A stretch of 64,000 bases of DNA from Arcanobacterium canis (GCF_029625435.1 NZ_CP121208.1:496001-560000), one strand, 5' to 3'; shown: positions 18,559 to 28,664, counted from the stretch's first letter. Numbers and translations: made by a program. The notes: a model not told the origin generated them from the letters alone.

Positions 18559-19482
18559 GTGGGCAAACGGAGAACCGAGCGTCAACGTCGTCGTGAGCAA
18601 GAACTGCGGCCGCCGATGCGCGGCGGACTTGGGGCAAGTCCGGTGATTCTTCCCCCGGGTGAATACAACAAGGTAGCGCAATGGCTTGACGAACGATTCG
18701 GTTCGGGGAGCGCGCAAGCCCTAGACAAAGGCGATATTTTTGCCGACTACGGTGTGCAGCTTTCTTCCGACGCCCCTTACGTTCCTGGACAACGGCTGTG
18801 GTTGTTTCGAGCGGTTCCGGACGAACCTGCCGAACCGATTGTGTTGAATGTTCTGGCAGAGAACGACAACTATATTGCTGTCGATAAGCCTCACGGAATC
18901 GCAACGATTCCTCGAGGTGGGTACGTTGCACGCAGCGTGGTGGTCGCAGCGAGGCGGCAATTTTCCAACGATGATCTCGTCCCTGCACACAGACTCGACG
19001 CGGGAACGGCCGGGGTACTTCTCCTGGTGAAAAATCCTGAAGTTCGTGGTGCTTACCAACGCATGTTCCAGATGCGCAACGTCGAAAAAGAATATGAAGC
19101 AGTTGCTCCCCTCGTAGGAGAAATTGGTCAGTGGCGCCGTGTGGAATTGCGATTGGAAAAAGAACACGGTGAACTCGCTGCCCGTGTGGTTGATGGCGAA
19201 CCGAATGCGATCACCGATCTTGCTCCTATCGAGGAGCTGGGGGAGTATGCCCGGTGGCGCCTTTTTCCGCACACCGGTAAAACCCATCAATTACGTGCAA
19301 CCTTGAGCTATCTCGGTGCTCCGATTGTGTGTGATCCGCTCTTCCCCCGTGTGATGGATGCCCAGGAGGCTGAGCGTTTGCCTTGTCCTGTCCAGCTTTT
19401 GGCGCGAACGTTACGTTTTCGCGATCCGCTCAGCGGACAGATGGTGGAGGTGACATCCAAAGCGCGTCTCGCACTGGGGTGA
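18559..19482 (+). CDS. RluA family pseudouridine synthase
   Basis: Isomerises uridines in rRNA or tRNA to pseudouridine. The catalytic motif HRLDAGTAGVLLL lies near residues 145-157, with the aspartate that attacks the base. It is preceded by VDKPHGIATIPRG and followed by KEYEAVA and GKTHQLRATLSYLGAPIVCDPLF, all in family order. The N-terminal 60 residues are basic (KRRTERQRRREQEL) and probably bind RNA. I chose GTG 18559 because GGGAGG lies just before it; the frame is open further upstream to 18508 but has no such site. At 307 residues it is normal. The modified position cannot be told from the sequence. Confidence 0.9.
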   Translation: MGKRRTERQRRREQELRPPMRGGLGASPVILPPGEYNKVAQWLDERFGSGSAQALDKGDIFADYGVQLSSDAPYVPGQRLWLFRAVPDEPAEPIVLNVLAENDNYIAVDKPHGIATIPRGGYVARSVVVAARRQFSNDDLVPAHRLDAGTAGVLLLVKNPEVRGAYQRMFQMRNVEKEYEAVAPLVGEIGQWRRVELRLEKEHGELAARVVDGEPNAITDLAPIEELGEYARWRLFPHTGKTHQLRATLSYLGAPIVCDPLFPRVMDAQEAERLPCPVQLLARTLRFRDPLSGQMVEVTSKARLALG

Positions 19483-19603
19483 CTACCAGCGGAACGGGAG
19501 CGATGAGAGTAAAACAGCCATCGACATCGTCAGGTAATCTCAACAATCGGACGATTGCGTCTTACTGAACGAGTAGGGACTCGCGATAGCGTCATGAGCT
19601 TAG

Positions 19604-19609
19604 TAGGCT
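19604..19609 (+). promoter_or_regulatory. -10 box (TAGGCT) for a leaderless guaA transcript
   Basis: TAGGCT, six bases (GGGTTC), then GTG 19616. No ribosome binding site is present. The hexamer and spacing are identical to guaB3. Confidence 0.55.
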
Positions 19610-19615
19610 GGGTTC

Positions 19616-21178
19616 GTGGAAAATATTCAGCCTGTTCTTGTCATCGATAATGGCGCACAGTACGCCCAGCTCATCGCACGCCGTGTCCGTGAGGCCGGCT
19701 ACTACTCCGAACTTATTCCTCACTCCTGGAGTGGGGAAAAGATCCTCGCCAAGAACCCCGCCGCAATTATTCTCTCTGGTGGCCCGTCCTCTGTGTACGA
19801 AGAGGGTTCTCCGTCGCTCGCCACTGAGATTCTTGACGCCGGTGTTCCGGTGTTTGGTATCTGCTACGGCTTCCAACAGCTTGCCCAAGCCATGGGTGGA
19901 ACTGTCGAACATACGGGAACCTCTGAATATGGTTCGACCGATGTTGAAATGCTTGCTGATAGCGCGATCACCGGAGAGCAGGGACGTCATGTGAATGCAT
20001 GGATGAGCCACGGTGATGCTGTGACCACGGCACCTGAAGGTTTCACCGTCACCGCACGGTCAGCTGGCGCCAAGGTTGCTGCATTCGAAAACCCTGAGCG
20101 TCGGATCTACGGCGTTCAGTGGCATCCGGAGGTGAAGCACTCCGAAGGCGGCCAGGAAATGATCGAAAACTTCCTCACTCATGCCGGCCTGGAAAAGAAC
20201 TGGAACACCTCATCGATTATCGAAGACCAAATCGCGAAGATCCGTGCTCAGGTTGGCGATTCCTACGCCATTTGTGCGCTTTCCGGCGGTGTTGATTCCT
20301 CGGTTGCTGCTGCACTTGTTCACCGCGCAATCGGCGAGCAGCTCATCTGCGTCTTTGTGGACCACGGCCTCCTGCGCGCTGGCGAAGCTGAGCAGGTCAT
20401 TCGCGACTATGCGGGCGCTCGCGGTATGCGTATCCTCGCTGTAGACGAGTCGGAGCGTTTCCTTTCTGCTCTCGATGGTGTGTCGGATCCGGAGACAAAA
20501 CGCAAGATCATTGGCCGCGAATTTATTCGCTCCTTCGAAGCCGCTCAGGCGCGTCTGATCGCTGAAGAAGGTGCGGAGGGTCGTCACATCAGCTTCCTCG
20601 TTCAAGGCACGCTATACCCCGACGTCGTTGAATCTGGTGGCGGCGAGGGTACGGCCAATATCAAGTCGCACCACAATGTGGGAGGTTTGCCGGAGGATCT
20701 CGAATTTTCCTTGGTGGAGCCGTTGCGTGATCTCTTCAAGGACGAGGTGCGTGCAATTGGTTGTGAACTCGGTCTTGCAGAGAATCTTGTCTGGCGTCAG
20801 CCATTCCCTGGCCCTGGCCTCGGTATTCGTATCGTTGGCGAAGTGACCCGTGATCGCTTGGAGACCTTGCGTGCTGCCGATGCGATTGTTCGCGCCGAGT
20901 TCACTGCTGCTGGCATGGATCGTGAGATTTGGCAGTGCCCGGTTGTCTTGCTCGCTGATGTGCGTTCCGTTGGTGTGCAAGGTGATGGCCGTACCTACGG
21001 TCATCCGATTGTCTTGCGCCCAGTGAGCTCTGAAGATGCCATGACGGCGGATTGGACACGCGTTCCCTACGAGCTGCTGGCAAAGATCTCCAATCGCATC
21101 ATCAACGAAGTTCCTGACGTGAACCGCGTGGTTTTGGATGTGACATCCAAGCCCCCGGCAACTATCGAGTGGGAATGA
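19616..21178 (+). CDS. guaA: GMP synthase (glutamine-hydrolysing)
   Basis: Converts XMP to GMP with glutamine and ATP. The 520-residue protein has the class I glutaminase domain with the triad C83 (GICYGFQ), H171 and E173 (GVQWHPEV), then the ATP pyrophosphatase domain with the PP-loop LSGGVDSS at about 223-230. It ends in the dimerisation domain with RFPGPGL-like [13 protein letters not shown] and the closing [11 protein letters not shown]. Length and motifs are complete. It lies 133 bases after the pseudouridine synthase and has its own promoter. A terminator follows, so it is a single-gene unit. Confidence 0.98.
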   Translation: MENIQPVLVIDNGAQYAQLIARRVREAGYYSELIPHSWSGEKILAKNPAAIILSGGPSSVYEEGSPSLATEILDAGVPVFGICYGFQQLAQAMGGTVEHTGTSEYGSTDVEMLADSAITGEQGRHVNAWMSHGDAVTTAPEGFTVTARSAGAKVAAFENPERRIYGVQWHPEVKHSEGGQEMIENFLTHAGLEKNWNTSSIIEDQIAKIRAQVGDSYAICALSGGVDSSVAAALVHRAIGEQLICVFVDHGLLRAGEAEQVIRDYAGARGMRILAVDESERFLSALDGVSDPETKRKIIGREFIRSFEAAQARLIAEEGAEGRHISFLVQGTLYPDVVESGGGEGTANIKSHHNVGGLPEDLEFSLVEPLRDLFKDEVRAIGCELGLAENLVWRQPFPGPGLGIRIVGEVTRDRLETLRAADAIVRAEFTAAGMDREIWQCPVVLLADVRSVGVQGDGRTYGHPIVLRPVSSEDAMTADWTRVPYELLAKISNRIINEVPDVNRVVLDVTSKPPATIEWE

Positions 21179-21192
21179 TCAAAAGGTGAAGG

Positions 21193-21222
21193 GGCGGCCT
21201 GGCAAGGCCGCCGTTTCTTTTT
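21193..21222 (+). terminator. Rho-independent terminator of guaA
   Basis: GGCGGCCT (21193-21200), loop GGCA, AGGCCGCC (21205-21212), then GTTTCTTTTT. It begins 15 bases after the guaA stop. Confidence 0.92.
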
Positions 21223-21324
21223 CCTCCGCTTACGGACGCCGACGTTTGGATATGGACGGCCACGTGACCGCCCAGCGAATAGACACAGTGACCGACGCGC
21301 CGAAAGCGGACACGAAAAACTGTC

Positions 21325-21342
21325 ATAGGCGCCTATTAGACT
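21325..21342 (+). promoter_or_regulatory. Palindrome next to the -10 box of pcrA
   Basis: ATAGGCGCCTAT (21325-21336) is a perfect 12-bp palindrome and is followed at once by TAGACT (21337-21342), a good -10 hexamer. RNA would begin about four bases before ATG 21353, so pcrA is nearly leaderless. The palindrome is not the actinobacterial LexA box. Confidence 0.45.
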
Positions 21343-21352
21343 TGCTGGCAGT

Positions 21353-23794
21353 ATGAGTGAAAATGATTTTTCTGCAGCAATGGCGCGGCTTCGAGCACGA
21401 ATCGACGCCGCGAAGGCCACCTCGTCCCCATCCACCGAGGTAGCGGCGTCGAACGCACCCAATGACACATCGGTGTCGTCGGGAGCTGAGCGTTTGCTTG
21501 CGGGACTCAACCCCGCGCAAAAGACCGCCGTCACCTCCCAAGCTCCATATATGCTGGTTGTTGCTGGCGCGGGATCAGGGAAAACAAAAGTATTGACCAC
21601 CCGTATTGCCTACCTCATCGCAACAGGCAGGGTTGCTCCAGGTGAGATCCTTGCGATTACCTTTACAAATAAAGCCGCGAAAGAGATGCGTGAGCGTCTC
21701 GAAGGACTGCTCGGTCCACAAGCGCGCTATATGTGGATTTCTACCTTTCATTCGGCGTGTGTGAGGATCCTCAGGGCTGAACATGAAGCGATCGGAATGA
21801 GATCGACCTTTACTATCTACGATTCAGCTGATTCTTTGCGCTTGATGACGATCGTTGCTCGGGAAGAGGGGATCGAGTCGAAGGCACACCCACCGAAGAA
21901 ACTTATTCGTGCGGTGTCCGATCTCAAGAATGAGCTTGTCAGTGCGGCCGAATTTGACAGGGCGGCGAGCGGCAAAGATGAACAGATTCTTGCTCGGGCT
22001 TATTTGGGGTATCAAAAGCGTCTCGCACGTGCGAATGCTCTGGACTTCGACGATCTCATCATGAAAACAGTAGAGGTCCTTCGTTCGCATCCTATGATTG
22101 CGCAACATTACCGCAGGCGCTTCCGCCACATCCTGGTAGACGAATACCAAGACACAAATGTGGCCCAGTACGAGCTTATTCGCACCCTTGTCGGGGATAC
22201 TGCTGAGGCAGTTCACGGCGAGCTAACGGTAGTGGGAGATGCTGATCAGTCGATTTACGCTTTCCGAGGGGCAACCATACGAAATATCCAAGATTTCGAA
22301 AAGGATTTCCCTGATTCGCAAACCGTTTTGCTTGAACAAAATTACCGGTCAACTCAGAATATTTTGTCAGCTGCCAATGCGGTCATCTCCAATAATGATG
22401 GCCGGCGTGCCAAAAATCTGTGGACAGATTCCGGCAGTGGCGAACCGCTCGTGGGTTACGTTGCGGACGCTGAGTCGGACGAAAGTGCCTTCGTCGTCGA
22501 AGAGATCGATAAACTCCGCACCAATGGGTATAAGTATGGCGATTTCGCCGTCTTTTATCGTGCGAATGCTCAGTCGCGCGCACTCGAAGAGATGTTCGTC
22601 CGATCAGGAATTCCATACAAAGTTGTTGGTGGTACGAAGTTCTATGACCGCAAAGAGATCAAGGACGCGATTGCGTACTTGCACGCTGTGGTCAATCCTG
22701 ATGACACGGTATCGATTCGTCGTATTCTCAATGAACCCAAGCGTGGGCTTGGCGCTAAAGCTGAAGAGGCGGTTGCTTTCCATGCTGCTCGTCACGGGAT
22801 CTCATTCGGAGCTGCCCTGAGCGCGGTGGCACATCCTGAATTAGGGCAAGTCGAGGGGCTAACACCACGAGCGCGAGCGTCAATGACAGAATTTGTCCTC
22901 ATGCTCGAGGATATGCGAAAGCAATCGGAGGAGGGACAATCTCCGGCAGATATTCTCGACAATCTCATGGATGCGTCTGGATACCTGGATGTCCTGCAAA
23001 AATCGAACGATCCCCAAGATGAAGTGCGTGTTGAAAATCTGGCCGAACTTCACTCGGTAGCGTCTGATTTTCGCGTGCTGAATCCGCAGGGGACATTGGG
23101 GGAATTTCTCGATCAAATTGCGCTCGTGTCGGATACTGATCAAATTCCCGATGGGGAAGGTGAAGGACAAGTCGTCCTGATGACTATCCACACTGCTAAG
23201 GGTCTTGAATTTCCTGTGGTGTTTGTGACGGGACTCGAGGATGGGACATTCCCGCATATCCGCTCTCTCGGATCTGGGCGCGAACTGGCAGAGGAGCGTC
23301 GTCTCGCATATGTGGCGTTGACACGAGCGCGCGAACGTCTCTACGTTACTCGCGCTGCGACGCGTTCCCAATACGGTGCGCCGCAGTCTTTGCCTCCGTC
23401 GCGTTTTTTGGAGGAGATCCCTCAGGAGATCATCACGTGGAGGCGATCTGAGGCTTCGGTTGAATCGTTGCGAGGAGGGTGGGGCGGTGTACGCTGGTCA
23501 TCGCGTTCGAGGGACTTGTGGAATGATGATGATTTTGCGCCAGCATTCGGCGGGAAAACGTCATTTACTCCAGGAAAATTGGATGAAGCACAATCTGTGT
23601 CTACACCTGTTACAGGGGAGCAAAAGACGGGCGGGCTCTCGGTGGGTGATCGAGTGCGGCACAAATCGTTCGGTACGGGCACTGTGGTGTCATTTGAAGG
23701 AGCTGGAAAATCAACAGTTGCCAAGGTGAAGTTCACCAACGGAGCGACGAAACGCCTGATGCTGAGATTTGCTCCATTGGAGAAAATCTCATGA
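21353..23794 (+). CDS. pcrA: ATP-dependent DNA helicase PcrA/UvrD1
   Basis: Superfamily 1A 3'-5' helicase for nucleotide excision repair and replication restart. The Q motif (LNPAQKTAV) is at about 52-60, Walker A (AGAGSGKT) at 71-78, TFTNKAAKEMRERL after it, Walker B DEYQDTN near 263, GDADQSIYAFRGA, LEQNYRST, a mid-region VVGGTKFYDRKEIKDAIAYL, VVLMTIHTAKGLEF and VALTRARERLYV. The last 55 residues (LSVGDRVRHKSFGTGTVVSFEG onward) form the Tudor-like RNA polymerase-binding tail of PcrA. At 813 residues it is complete. The first 45 residues are low complexity. It overlaps the next gene in ATGA. Confidence 0.97.
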   Translation: MSENDFSAAMARLRARIDAAKATSSPSTEVAASNAPNDTSVSSGAERLLAGLNPAQKTAVTSQAPYMLVVAGAGSGKTKVLTTRIAYLIATGRVAPGEILAITFTNKAAKEMRERLEGLLGPQARYMWISTFHSACVRILRAEHEAIGMRSTFTIYDSADSLRLMTIVAREEGIESKAHPPKKLIRAVSDLKNELVSAAEFDRAASGKDEQILARAYLGYQKRLARANALDFDDLIMKTVEVLRSHPMIAQHYRRRFRHILVDEYQDTNVAQYELIRTLVGDTAEAVHGELTVVGDADQSIYAFRGATIRNIQDFEKDFPDSQTVLLEQNYRSTQNILSAANAVISNNDGRRAKNLWTDSGSGEPLVGYVADAESDESAFVVEEIDKLRTNGYKYGDFAVFYRANAQSRALEEMFVRSGIPYKVVGGTKFYDRKEIKDAIAYLHAVVNPDDTVSIRRILNEPKRGLGAKAEEAVAFHAARHGISFGAALSAVAHPELGQVEGLTPRARASMTEFVLMLEDMRKQSEEGQSPADILDNLMDASGYLDVLQKSNDPQDEVRVENLAELHSVASDFRVLNPQGTLGEFLDQIALVSDTDQIPDGEGEGQVVLMTIHTAKGLEFPVVFVTGLEDGTFPHIRSLGSGRELAEERRLAYVALTRARERLYVTRAATRSQYGAPQSLPPSRFLEEIPQEIITWRRSEASVESLRGGWGGVRWSSRSRDLWNDDDFAPAFGGKTSFTPGKLDEAQSVSTPVTGEQKTGGLSVGDRVRHKSFGTGTVVSFEGAGKSTVAKVKFTNGATKRLMLRFAPLEKIS

Positions 23795-25725
23795 AACGGC
23801 CCGTTGCTCACTCCGCTCGGACAGGCCGACGTTCCCAAGAACCACGATCAAACTCGTCAGCATATTCGGACCCAGGCGGTTATATCTCAGGTCTCGATGG
23901 GGTGCGTGCAATTGCTGTTCTCGCCGTCATCCTTTATCACATCGCTCCCGGTGTCTTCCATGGTGGATTTCTGGGGGTTGATGTATTCTTTGTGATTTCG
24001 GGCTTTTTGATTACGACGCTCGTTTTGCGTGAAAAACGCAAAACTGGTGGGATAAATCTTGGCCAATTCTGGGTTCGACGTGCCAGGCGGCTCTTGCCTG
24101 CTTTCCTCGCACTGATCATTATTGTGGTGCCTTTAGCCTGGGTCGTCAGCCGTGATTTGCTGGTCGGGATCGGCAGGCAGGTTCTCGGTGCATTGACGTT
24201 CTCCACTAACTGGCTAGAAATTGCACATGGGAGTTCTTATTTTGACCAGACTACGCCACTGTTGTTCAAAAATTTCTGGTCACTGGCGATTGAGGAACAG
24301 TTTTACGTCCTATGGCCGCTTGCAATGTTGTTGCTTGTTGGCAGTGCGCGGAGGTTCTGGCAACGTCTGAGCGTTGCAAGCATTCTGGCCGTTGGTTCAG
24401 CTAGTGCAATGGGGATCCTCTACGATCCTCAAAATATCACTCGTGTGTACTACGGAACAGACACCCATCTTTTCGGTATTGCTGTCGGGATCATCGTGGC
24501 ATTTTGCTGGGCAGATCGACGAGCTCCGCTTTTGAGTTCTTCCGAATGGGTCAAACTTTCGCAACCTGTGGGTGCTGGTGCGCTTTGCGTGATCATCGTC
24601 GCTATGTGCGTTCTTCCTGATACTGCGCCGGGAGCATACCGCGGAGTCATTTTTCTCATCAGCGTGTTAAGTGCTGTAGTGATCGCTGCGATGTTGCAAC
24701 CCCACTCACTTCTGGCCAGGATTTGTGATAATCAAGTATTGCGTTGGATCGGTGAACGCTCATATGGACTTTACTTGTGGCATTGGCCAGTTCTTGTGAT
24801 CGTTAGCGCGGCATATCCTCTTGCGGTCGGCTCACTCGGGTACTGGATTCGTGCTCTCATTGCGCTCCTTCTGACTGCAGGTGTGTGTGAGCTGTCACTG
24901 CGTTTCATCGAATACCCAATACGACATCGAGGCTTTCGTGCGGTAATTGCGGATGTCATAGGGGCAATTCGAAATCGCATTGAATGGCAAATTGCTGCCG
25001 GAGTAAGTGCCGTTCTTCTCCTGACCACCGTCATTGCGATTGCGACGGCCCCAGCAAAGAGTTCAACGACGATTGCGATTGAAAATGGTGAGTCGGTAGT
25101 GGATGGGCACCCCACTGAACCGAACCCATCAGCGTCAGAGTCTTCTGCGCTCAAGCAGACAGATCGTGCGCGCCTCGTGGAGGGTTTTAACTCATCGCTT
25201 CCTCGCGCTGAGGAGATCACAGCGATTGGCGATTCGATGATTGCGGCCTCAAAGACGGGCTTCACACATGTCATGCCTGGCGTTCGATTTATTGCAAAAT
25301 CGAGTACCCAGTGGAAAGACGCCAAGCAGATGGTTGCTGATGGCCTGAACAAAAACCTCATTGGCCGTGGGGTCATCCTCTCTTTCGGAACAAATGCAGG
25401 AGTTCCTGATACCCAGGCAGTGCGTGAGGTCCTCGACCTTCTTGGTCCGCATCGGATGATTGTCTTGATGAACCTCTATTCTCCGTCAACGTTTATCACC
25501 TCCGCCAATAAAGAGCTGGCGGCCGTGGCTGATGAATACGCGAATGTCACTCTTGCCGATTGGAACTCTTATGTGTCAACTCAGCCTGCACTGTTGCAAG
25601 TTGATCAGACTCATCCCTCGATTCAAGGCGCGGTTGATTTCGCGCAGTTGTCCTATCAGACAATGAAAGAATTCTCTGCACGGTTGAGTTCGCATTCCCA
25701 CTCGGGAAAGAATGAAGGGAAGTAG
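23791..25725 (+). CDS. Membrane acyltransferase with SGNH domain (OafA/YrhL-like)
   Basis: Integral membrane O-acyltransferase of 644 residues, probably acetylating a cell-wall glycan outside the membrane. The acyltransferase-3 domain covers about residues 30-400: it starts at GLDGVRAIAVLAVILYH, continues with GGFLGVDVFFVISGFLITTLVL and FWVRRARRLLPA, and has about ten helices. A linker of 60 residues leads to an SGNH hydrolase-like domain with the GDS serine near residue 482 (AIGDSMIAAS) and a D-x-x-H motif at 605-608 (DQTHPS). The target (peptidoglycan, teichoic acid or another polymer) is unknown. The start overlaps the pcrA stop. Confidence 0.92.
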   Translation: MKRPVAHSARTGRRSQEPRSNSSAYSDPGGYISGLDGVRAIAVLAVILYHIAPGVFHGGFLGVDVFFVISGFLITTLVLREKRKTGGINLGQFWVRRARRLLPAFLALIIIVVPLAWVVSRDLLVGIGRQVLGALTFSTNWLEIAHGSSYFDQTTPLLFKNFWSLAIEEQFYVLWPLAMLLLVGSARRFWQRLSVASILAVGSASAMGILYDPQNITRVYYGTDTHLFGIAVGIIVAFCWADRRAPLLSSSEWVKLSQPVGAGALCVIIVAMCVLPDTAPGAYRGVIFLISVLSAVVIAAMLQPHSLLARICDNQVLRWIGERSYGLYLWHWPVLVIVSAAYPLAVGSLGYWIRALIALLLTAGVCELSLRFIEYPIRHRGFRAVIADVIGAIRNRIEWQIAAGVSAVLLLTTVIAIATAPAKSSTTIAIENGESVVDGHPTEPNPSASESSALKQTDRARLVEGFNSSLPRAEEITAIGDSMIAASKTGFTHVMPGVRFIAKSSTQWKDAKQMVADGLNKNLIGRGVILSFGTNAGVPDTQAVREVLDLLGPHRMIVLMNLYSPSTFITSANKELAAVADEYANVTLADWNSYVSTQPALLQVDQTHPSIQGAVDFAQLSYQTMKEFSARLSSHSHSGKNEGK

Positions 25726-25750
25726 TGCTGTGCCCAGTGAAAGGACTGCA

Positions 25751-27067
25751 ATGGATGACGAACTGACGCCGCTTCAGCGAGCGACGATCGTAGCCAAAGG
25801 CGCACTTTTACCCTCAGCACTGATGTGGCTCGTTCTGACACTGGGGACACTTGTTTTCTATGTTGTCGAGGCTGAAGCCCCTGCTTTGGGTGAGGCAACG
25901 TGGGCCGACGCAGCACGTTTTGCCTGTGGGTTCTTTCTCACGGCATTCGGTGGTTCCGTTCGAGTGGGGACTGGTTTTCTCACCCTTGCACCATTGACCA
26001 TCACAGCAATGACCGTTGGCTTCACCTATACATCACTTCGGCGTTGTGGGGTATTGAACTGGCGCGAGTGGGCTGTTGCTGCTTTCTCGCCAGTGGCATT
26101 GGTAGGATGCGCAGGATTAATCGCTCAACCTGGGGGATCCTGGTGGGTGGCACTGATCGGAAGCATCCTCTGGTTCGGCTGTATGGCAATCATTGCCGGA
26201 CGCGAAAGTCTCGTTCCCGCCGTTTGCGGCGAAATTGTCACAAGCACAGCCAAAGTAGCGCGTCTGCTTCTGACCATCATGACCATTTTCTCCCTCCTGA
26301 GCGTCATCGCAGGAATCATTGGTGGCGCGACGCGCATTGCAGCAATTCAGTCGTCATTTATCGGCGGAATGCTTGACGCAGTTGGGCTGACACTTCTTCA
26401 GCTTGCGTACCTCCCTAATGCTGCGATCTGGGGTTTTGCGTATCTCACAGGCGCAGGTTTCGCAGTGGGACAAGGGACAAGTTTCTCCGTCTTGTCAGTG
26501 ACGTCGCTTCCCCTGCCAGCACTTCCTGCCTTCGGGGCATTGCCCCAAGTCGGCTGGCATGCCCCGTGGCTGATCGCGGTGATGGTCAGCATCGTTGCGA
26601 TTAGCGGCATATGGCGCGTACGTCAGGACCGCCACCGGTCGCTCGGGGCAACGGCACTTCACAGCGCACTGGGCGGTGTGATGGCAGCGTTGATAATGTC
26701 TGCACTTACGAGCGCTGCCTCCGGCGCAATTGGGCCTGGGCGTATGTCCACCGTCGGCGCGAATGGCGCACTGATTTTTGGTCTTGCTCTGATTGAAATT
26801 GCATTGCCATTCTTTCTTGCCAGTGTCCTGGCGCATCGTGCGACGTTGTCATGGATAAGGGGACAGGCCGCTAGCGCGTATACTCGCGCGAAAGACAAAA
26901 TTTCTGCAGCTGAAGAAAAGCTCAATCAGCAGCAACATGACGTGCCGAGCGAAGAAAATCTCGATCTCTGTGGCGATTCAGAAGAGAATCAGGATACTCT
27001 CGATACACACGAAATCCCCATCGTGACCGATGAATCCTGCACCAAGGAGGCTGACAAAACGAAGTGA
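25751..27067 (+). CDS. perM: Polytopic membrane protein of the PerM/DUF6350 type
   Basis: A 438-residue protein with about nine to ten hydrophobic helices over residues 15-370, then a cytoplasmic tail of 65 residues rich in Glu, Asp and Gln (AAEEKLNQQQHDVPSEENL). Gly-rich loops such as FGGSVRVGTGFLTLAPLTITAM near residue 70 and YLTGAGFAVGQGTSFSVLSV are typical of the actinobacterial DUF6350 family, whose mycobacterial member PerM supports cell division. The place downstream of pcrA is also similar to mycobacteria. I chose ATG 25751, which has AAGGA five bases upstream; earlier in-frame starts at 25712 and 25730 are possible. The family call is from pattern and context only. Confidence 0.75.
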   Translation: MDDELTPLQRATIVAKGALLPSALMWLVLTLGTLVFYVVEAEAPALGEATWADAARFACGFFLTAFGGSVRVGTGFLTLAPLTITAMTVGFTYTSLRRCGVLNWREWAVAAFSPVALVGCAGLIAQPGGSWWVALIGSILWFGCMAIIAGRESLVPAVCGEIVTSTAKVARLLLTIMTIFSLLSVIAGIIGGATRIAAIQSSFIGGMLDAVGLTLLQLAYLPNAAIWGFAYLTGAGFAVGQGTSFSVLSVTSLPLPALPAFGALPQVGWHAPWLIAVMVSIVAISGIWRVRQDRHRSLGATALHSALGGVMAALIMSALTSAASGAIGPGRMSTVGANGALIFGLALIEIALPFFLASVLAHRATLSWIRGQAASAYTRAKDKISAAEEKLNQQQHDVPSEENLDLCGDSEENQDTLDTHEIPIVTDESCTKEADKTK

Positions 27068-27333
27068 ACGACTATCAACTTCCGCCGGTTGGGTACTACG
27101 CAGCGCTTATACTGTGGCTCCTGGCTGTTATCGCGGTAGCCTTCGTGGTTGATGTTGGATGGGCGGCAGATGTTCTTGCCGCCGGATTTGTTGCTCACGC
27201 TCTTGCCCGTGTGCTGTTACCTGCCGGGAAAGTTCCTCAGGTTCGCACGAGGGCAGTCGATGTTTTTTGGTGCCTAGCGTTTGCAGGCGTCATTGCATTC
27301 TTTGCTTCTTTTGGAAATACGCCGCAAATTTAG
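27064..27333 (+). CDS. DUF3017-like small membrane protein
   Basis: An 89-residue protein with three hydrophobic helices (about residues 10-28, 33-48 and 66-83). The short motif HALARVLLPAGKVPQVRTRAVDV between helices two and three is typical of the actinobacterial DUF3017 family, whose function is unknown. It starts with GTG in a GTGA overlap with the PerM-like gene, so both are probably made together in the membrane. Confidence 0.75.
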   Translation: MNDYQLPPVGYYAALILWLLAVIAVAFVVDVGWAADVLAAGFVAHALARVLLPAGKVPQVRTRAVDVFWCLAFAGVIAFFASFGNTPQI

Positions 27334-27350
27334 CGGTCTGAGAAAGGAAT

Positions 27351-28652
27351 ATGTTGAGTTCGCTCGTCGTCAACATTTTGTTCGTCCTGCTGTTCACACT
27401 CATTGGAGCAATGTTCTCTGCGTCGGAAATGGCTCTTGTTACCCTGCGAGATACGCAGATTGAGTCGATGGCTCTGACATCAAAATCTGGTGCAAAAATC
27501 AAAAAGCTGACCGATGATTCGAATCGTTTTCTCTCAGCAGTCCAGGTGGGCGTCACCCTCGCGGGATTTTTCTCGGCGTCGTTTGGAGCCTCGACTATTG
27601 CTCCGGAAATTTCCCCGCTCTTCGTCGGCTGGGGAATGGGGGAAAGTGGCGCGGCAACGACAGCGTTTATTGTTGTGACCATCGTGATTTCCTATATCTC
27701 GATTATCCTCGGTGAACTTGTGCCCAAGCGCCTGGCGATGCAGAGTGCAGAAACATTTGCAAAACTTGTAGCTTACCCTCTCACCGCCATCACCGCGCTG
27801 CTCTCTCCCGTGATTTGGTTCCTCGGCCTATCGGTCAATGTTGTTCTGCGCCTGATGGGACGCGATCCGGAAAACAAACGTGAAGAAATGGACGCTGAGG
27901 AATTGCGTTCTTATGTGGCCGGCTACGAGGCAATTCCAGCAACTGAACGTGATATGGTTGTTGACCTGCTTTCAGTGGGCGAGCGAACCGTTGAAGAGAT
28001 CATGACTCCGCGTACAGAAGTTGATTTCATCGACGCAGACTTACCGATTGATGAAGCGCAGCTGATGGTCAACGAGCTCGATCACTCGCGGTACCCGGTT
28101 CGAGATAATCAAAATGACGATGAAGTAATCGGATTCATCCACATCCGTGATCTCCTCGTCCCTGAACCACAAGTGAAGCGTGTGCGAGATATCGTCCGCC
28201 TTGTCCAGTTCTTCCCCGAGGGGAAACCTGTTTTGACTGCGTTGACTGAGATGCGTGCCCAAAATTCGCACCTTGCCATCGTGATCGACGAATACGGCGG
28301 AACCGATGGAATCATCACTCTTGAAGACGTTGTCGAAGAGTTCGTGGGAGAAATCCAGGACGAATACGATTCTGAAGCGGATATTGATTATTCTGCGGAG
28401 TCTGGAGGCGAGGTCTCAGGTTTGCTCTCACGCGCTGATGTCGAAAAAGTTCTTGAACGTGAACTCCCCGATGGTCCATTTGATACTCTTGCTGGTTACA
28501 TCGTTGATGAGCTGGGTCGAATGCCGCAGAAGGGAGATGAGGTGATGTTCGGATCGCTTCTGCTCAAGGTAGCATTGATGGACGGACGCCGCATTGATCG
28601 AATTACAGTTATTCCGCAGTTGTTGGCCGACGAGCCAGGGACTGCTGAGTAG
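27351..28652 (+). CDS. CNNM/CorC-type membrane protein (hemolysin C family)
   Basis: A 433-residue protein with an N-terminal DUF21 (CNNM) membrane domain (residues 1-200, four helices; FSASEMALVTLRDTQIESMA and SIILGELVPKRLAMQSAETFAK are diagnostic). A CBS pair follows at about 205-330 (IMTPRTEVDFIDADLPIDEA, HLAIVIDEYGGTDGIITLEDVVEEFVG) and then a CorC/HlyC domain (about 345-425). Members are linked to magnesium or cobalt export and are often misnamed hemolysins; no toxin role should be read into it. AAAGGAAT precedes ATG 27351. It ends the run that starts at pcrA and shares its terminator with the convergent pfk gene. Confidence 0.93.
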   Translation: MLSSLVVNILFVLLFTLIGAMFSASEMALVTLRDTQIESMALTSKSGAKIKKLTDDSNRFLSAVQVGVTLAGFFSASFGASTIAPEISPLFVGWGMGESGAATTAFIVVTIVISYISIILGELVPKRLAMQSAETFAKLVAYPLTAITALLSPVIWFLGLSVNVVLRLMGRDPENKREEMDAEELRSYVAGYEAIPATERDMVVDLLSVGERTVEEIMTPRTEVDFIDADLPIDEAQLMVNELDHSRYPVRDNQNDDEVIGFIHIRDLLVPEPQVKRVRDIVRLVQFFPEGKPVLTALTEMRAQNSHLAIVIDEYGGTDGIITLEDVVEEFVGEIQDEYDSEADIDYSAESGGEVSGLLSRADVEKVLERELPDGPFDTLAGYIVDELGRMPQKGDEVMFGSLLLKVALMDGRRIDRITVIPQLLADEPGTAE

Positions 28653-28664
28653 CGTGACTCGTTG

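Noticed and set aside
27351-28652. Hemolysin (toxin) reading of the HlyC-like name
   Set aside because: DUF21, CBS and CorC domains show a metal-transport type membrane protein, not a cytolysin.
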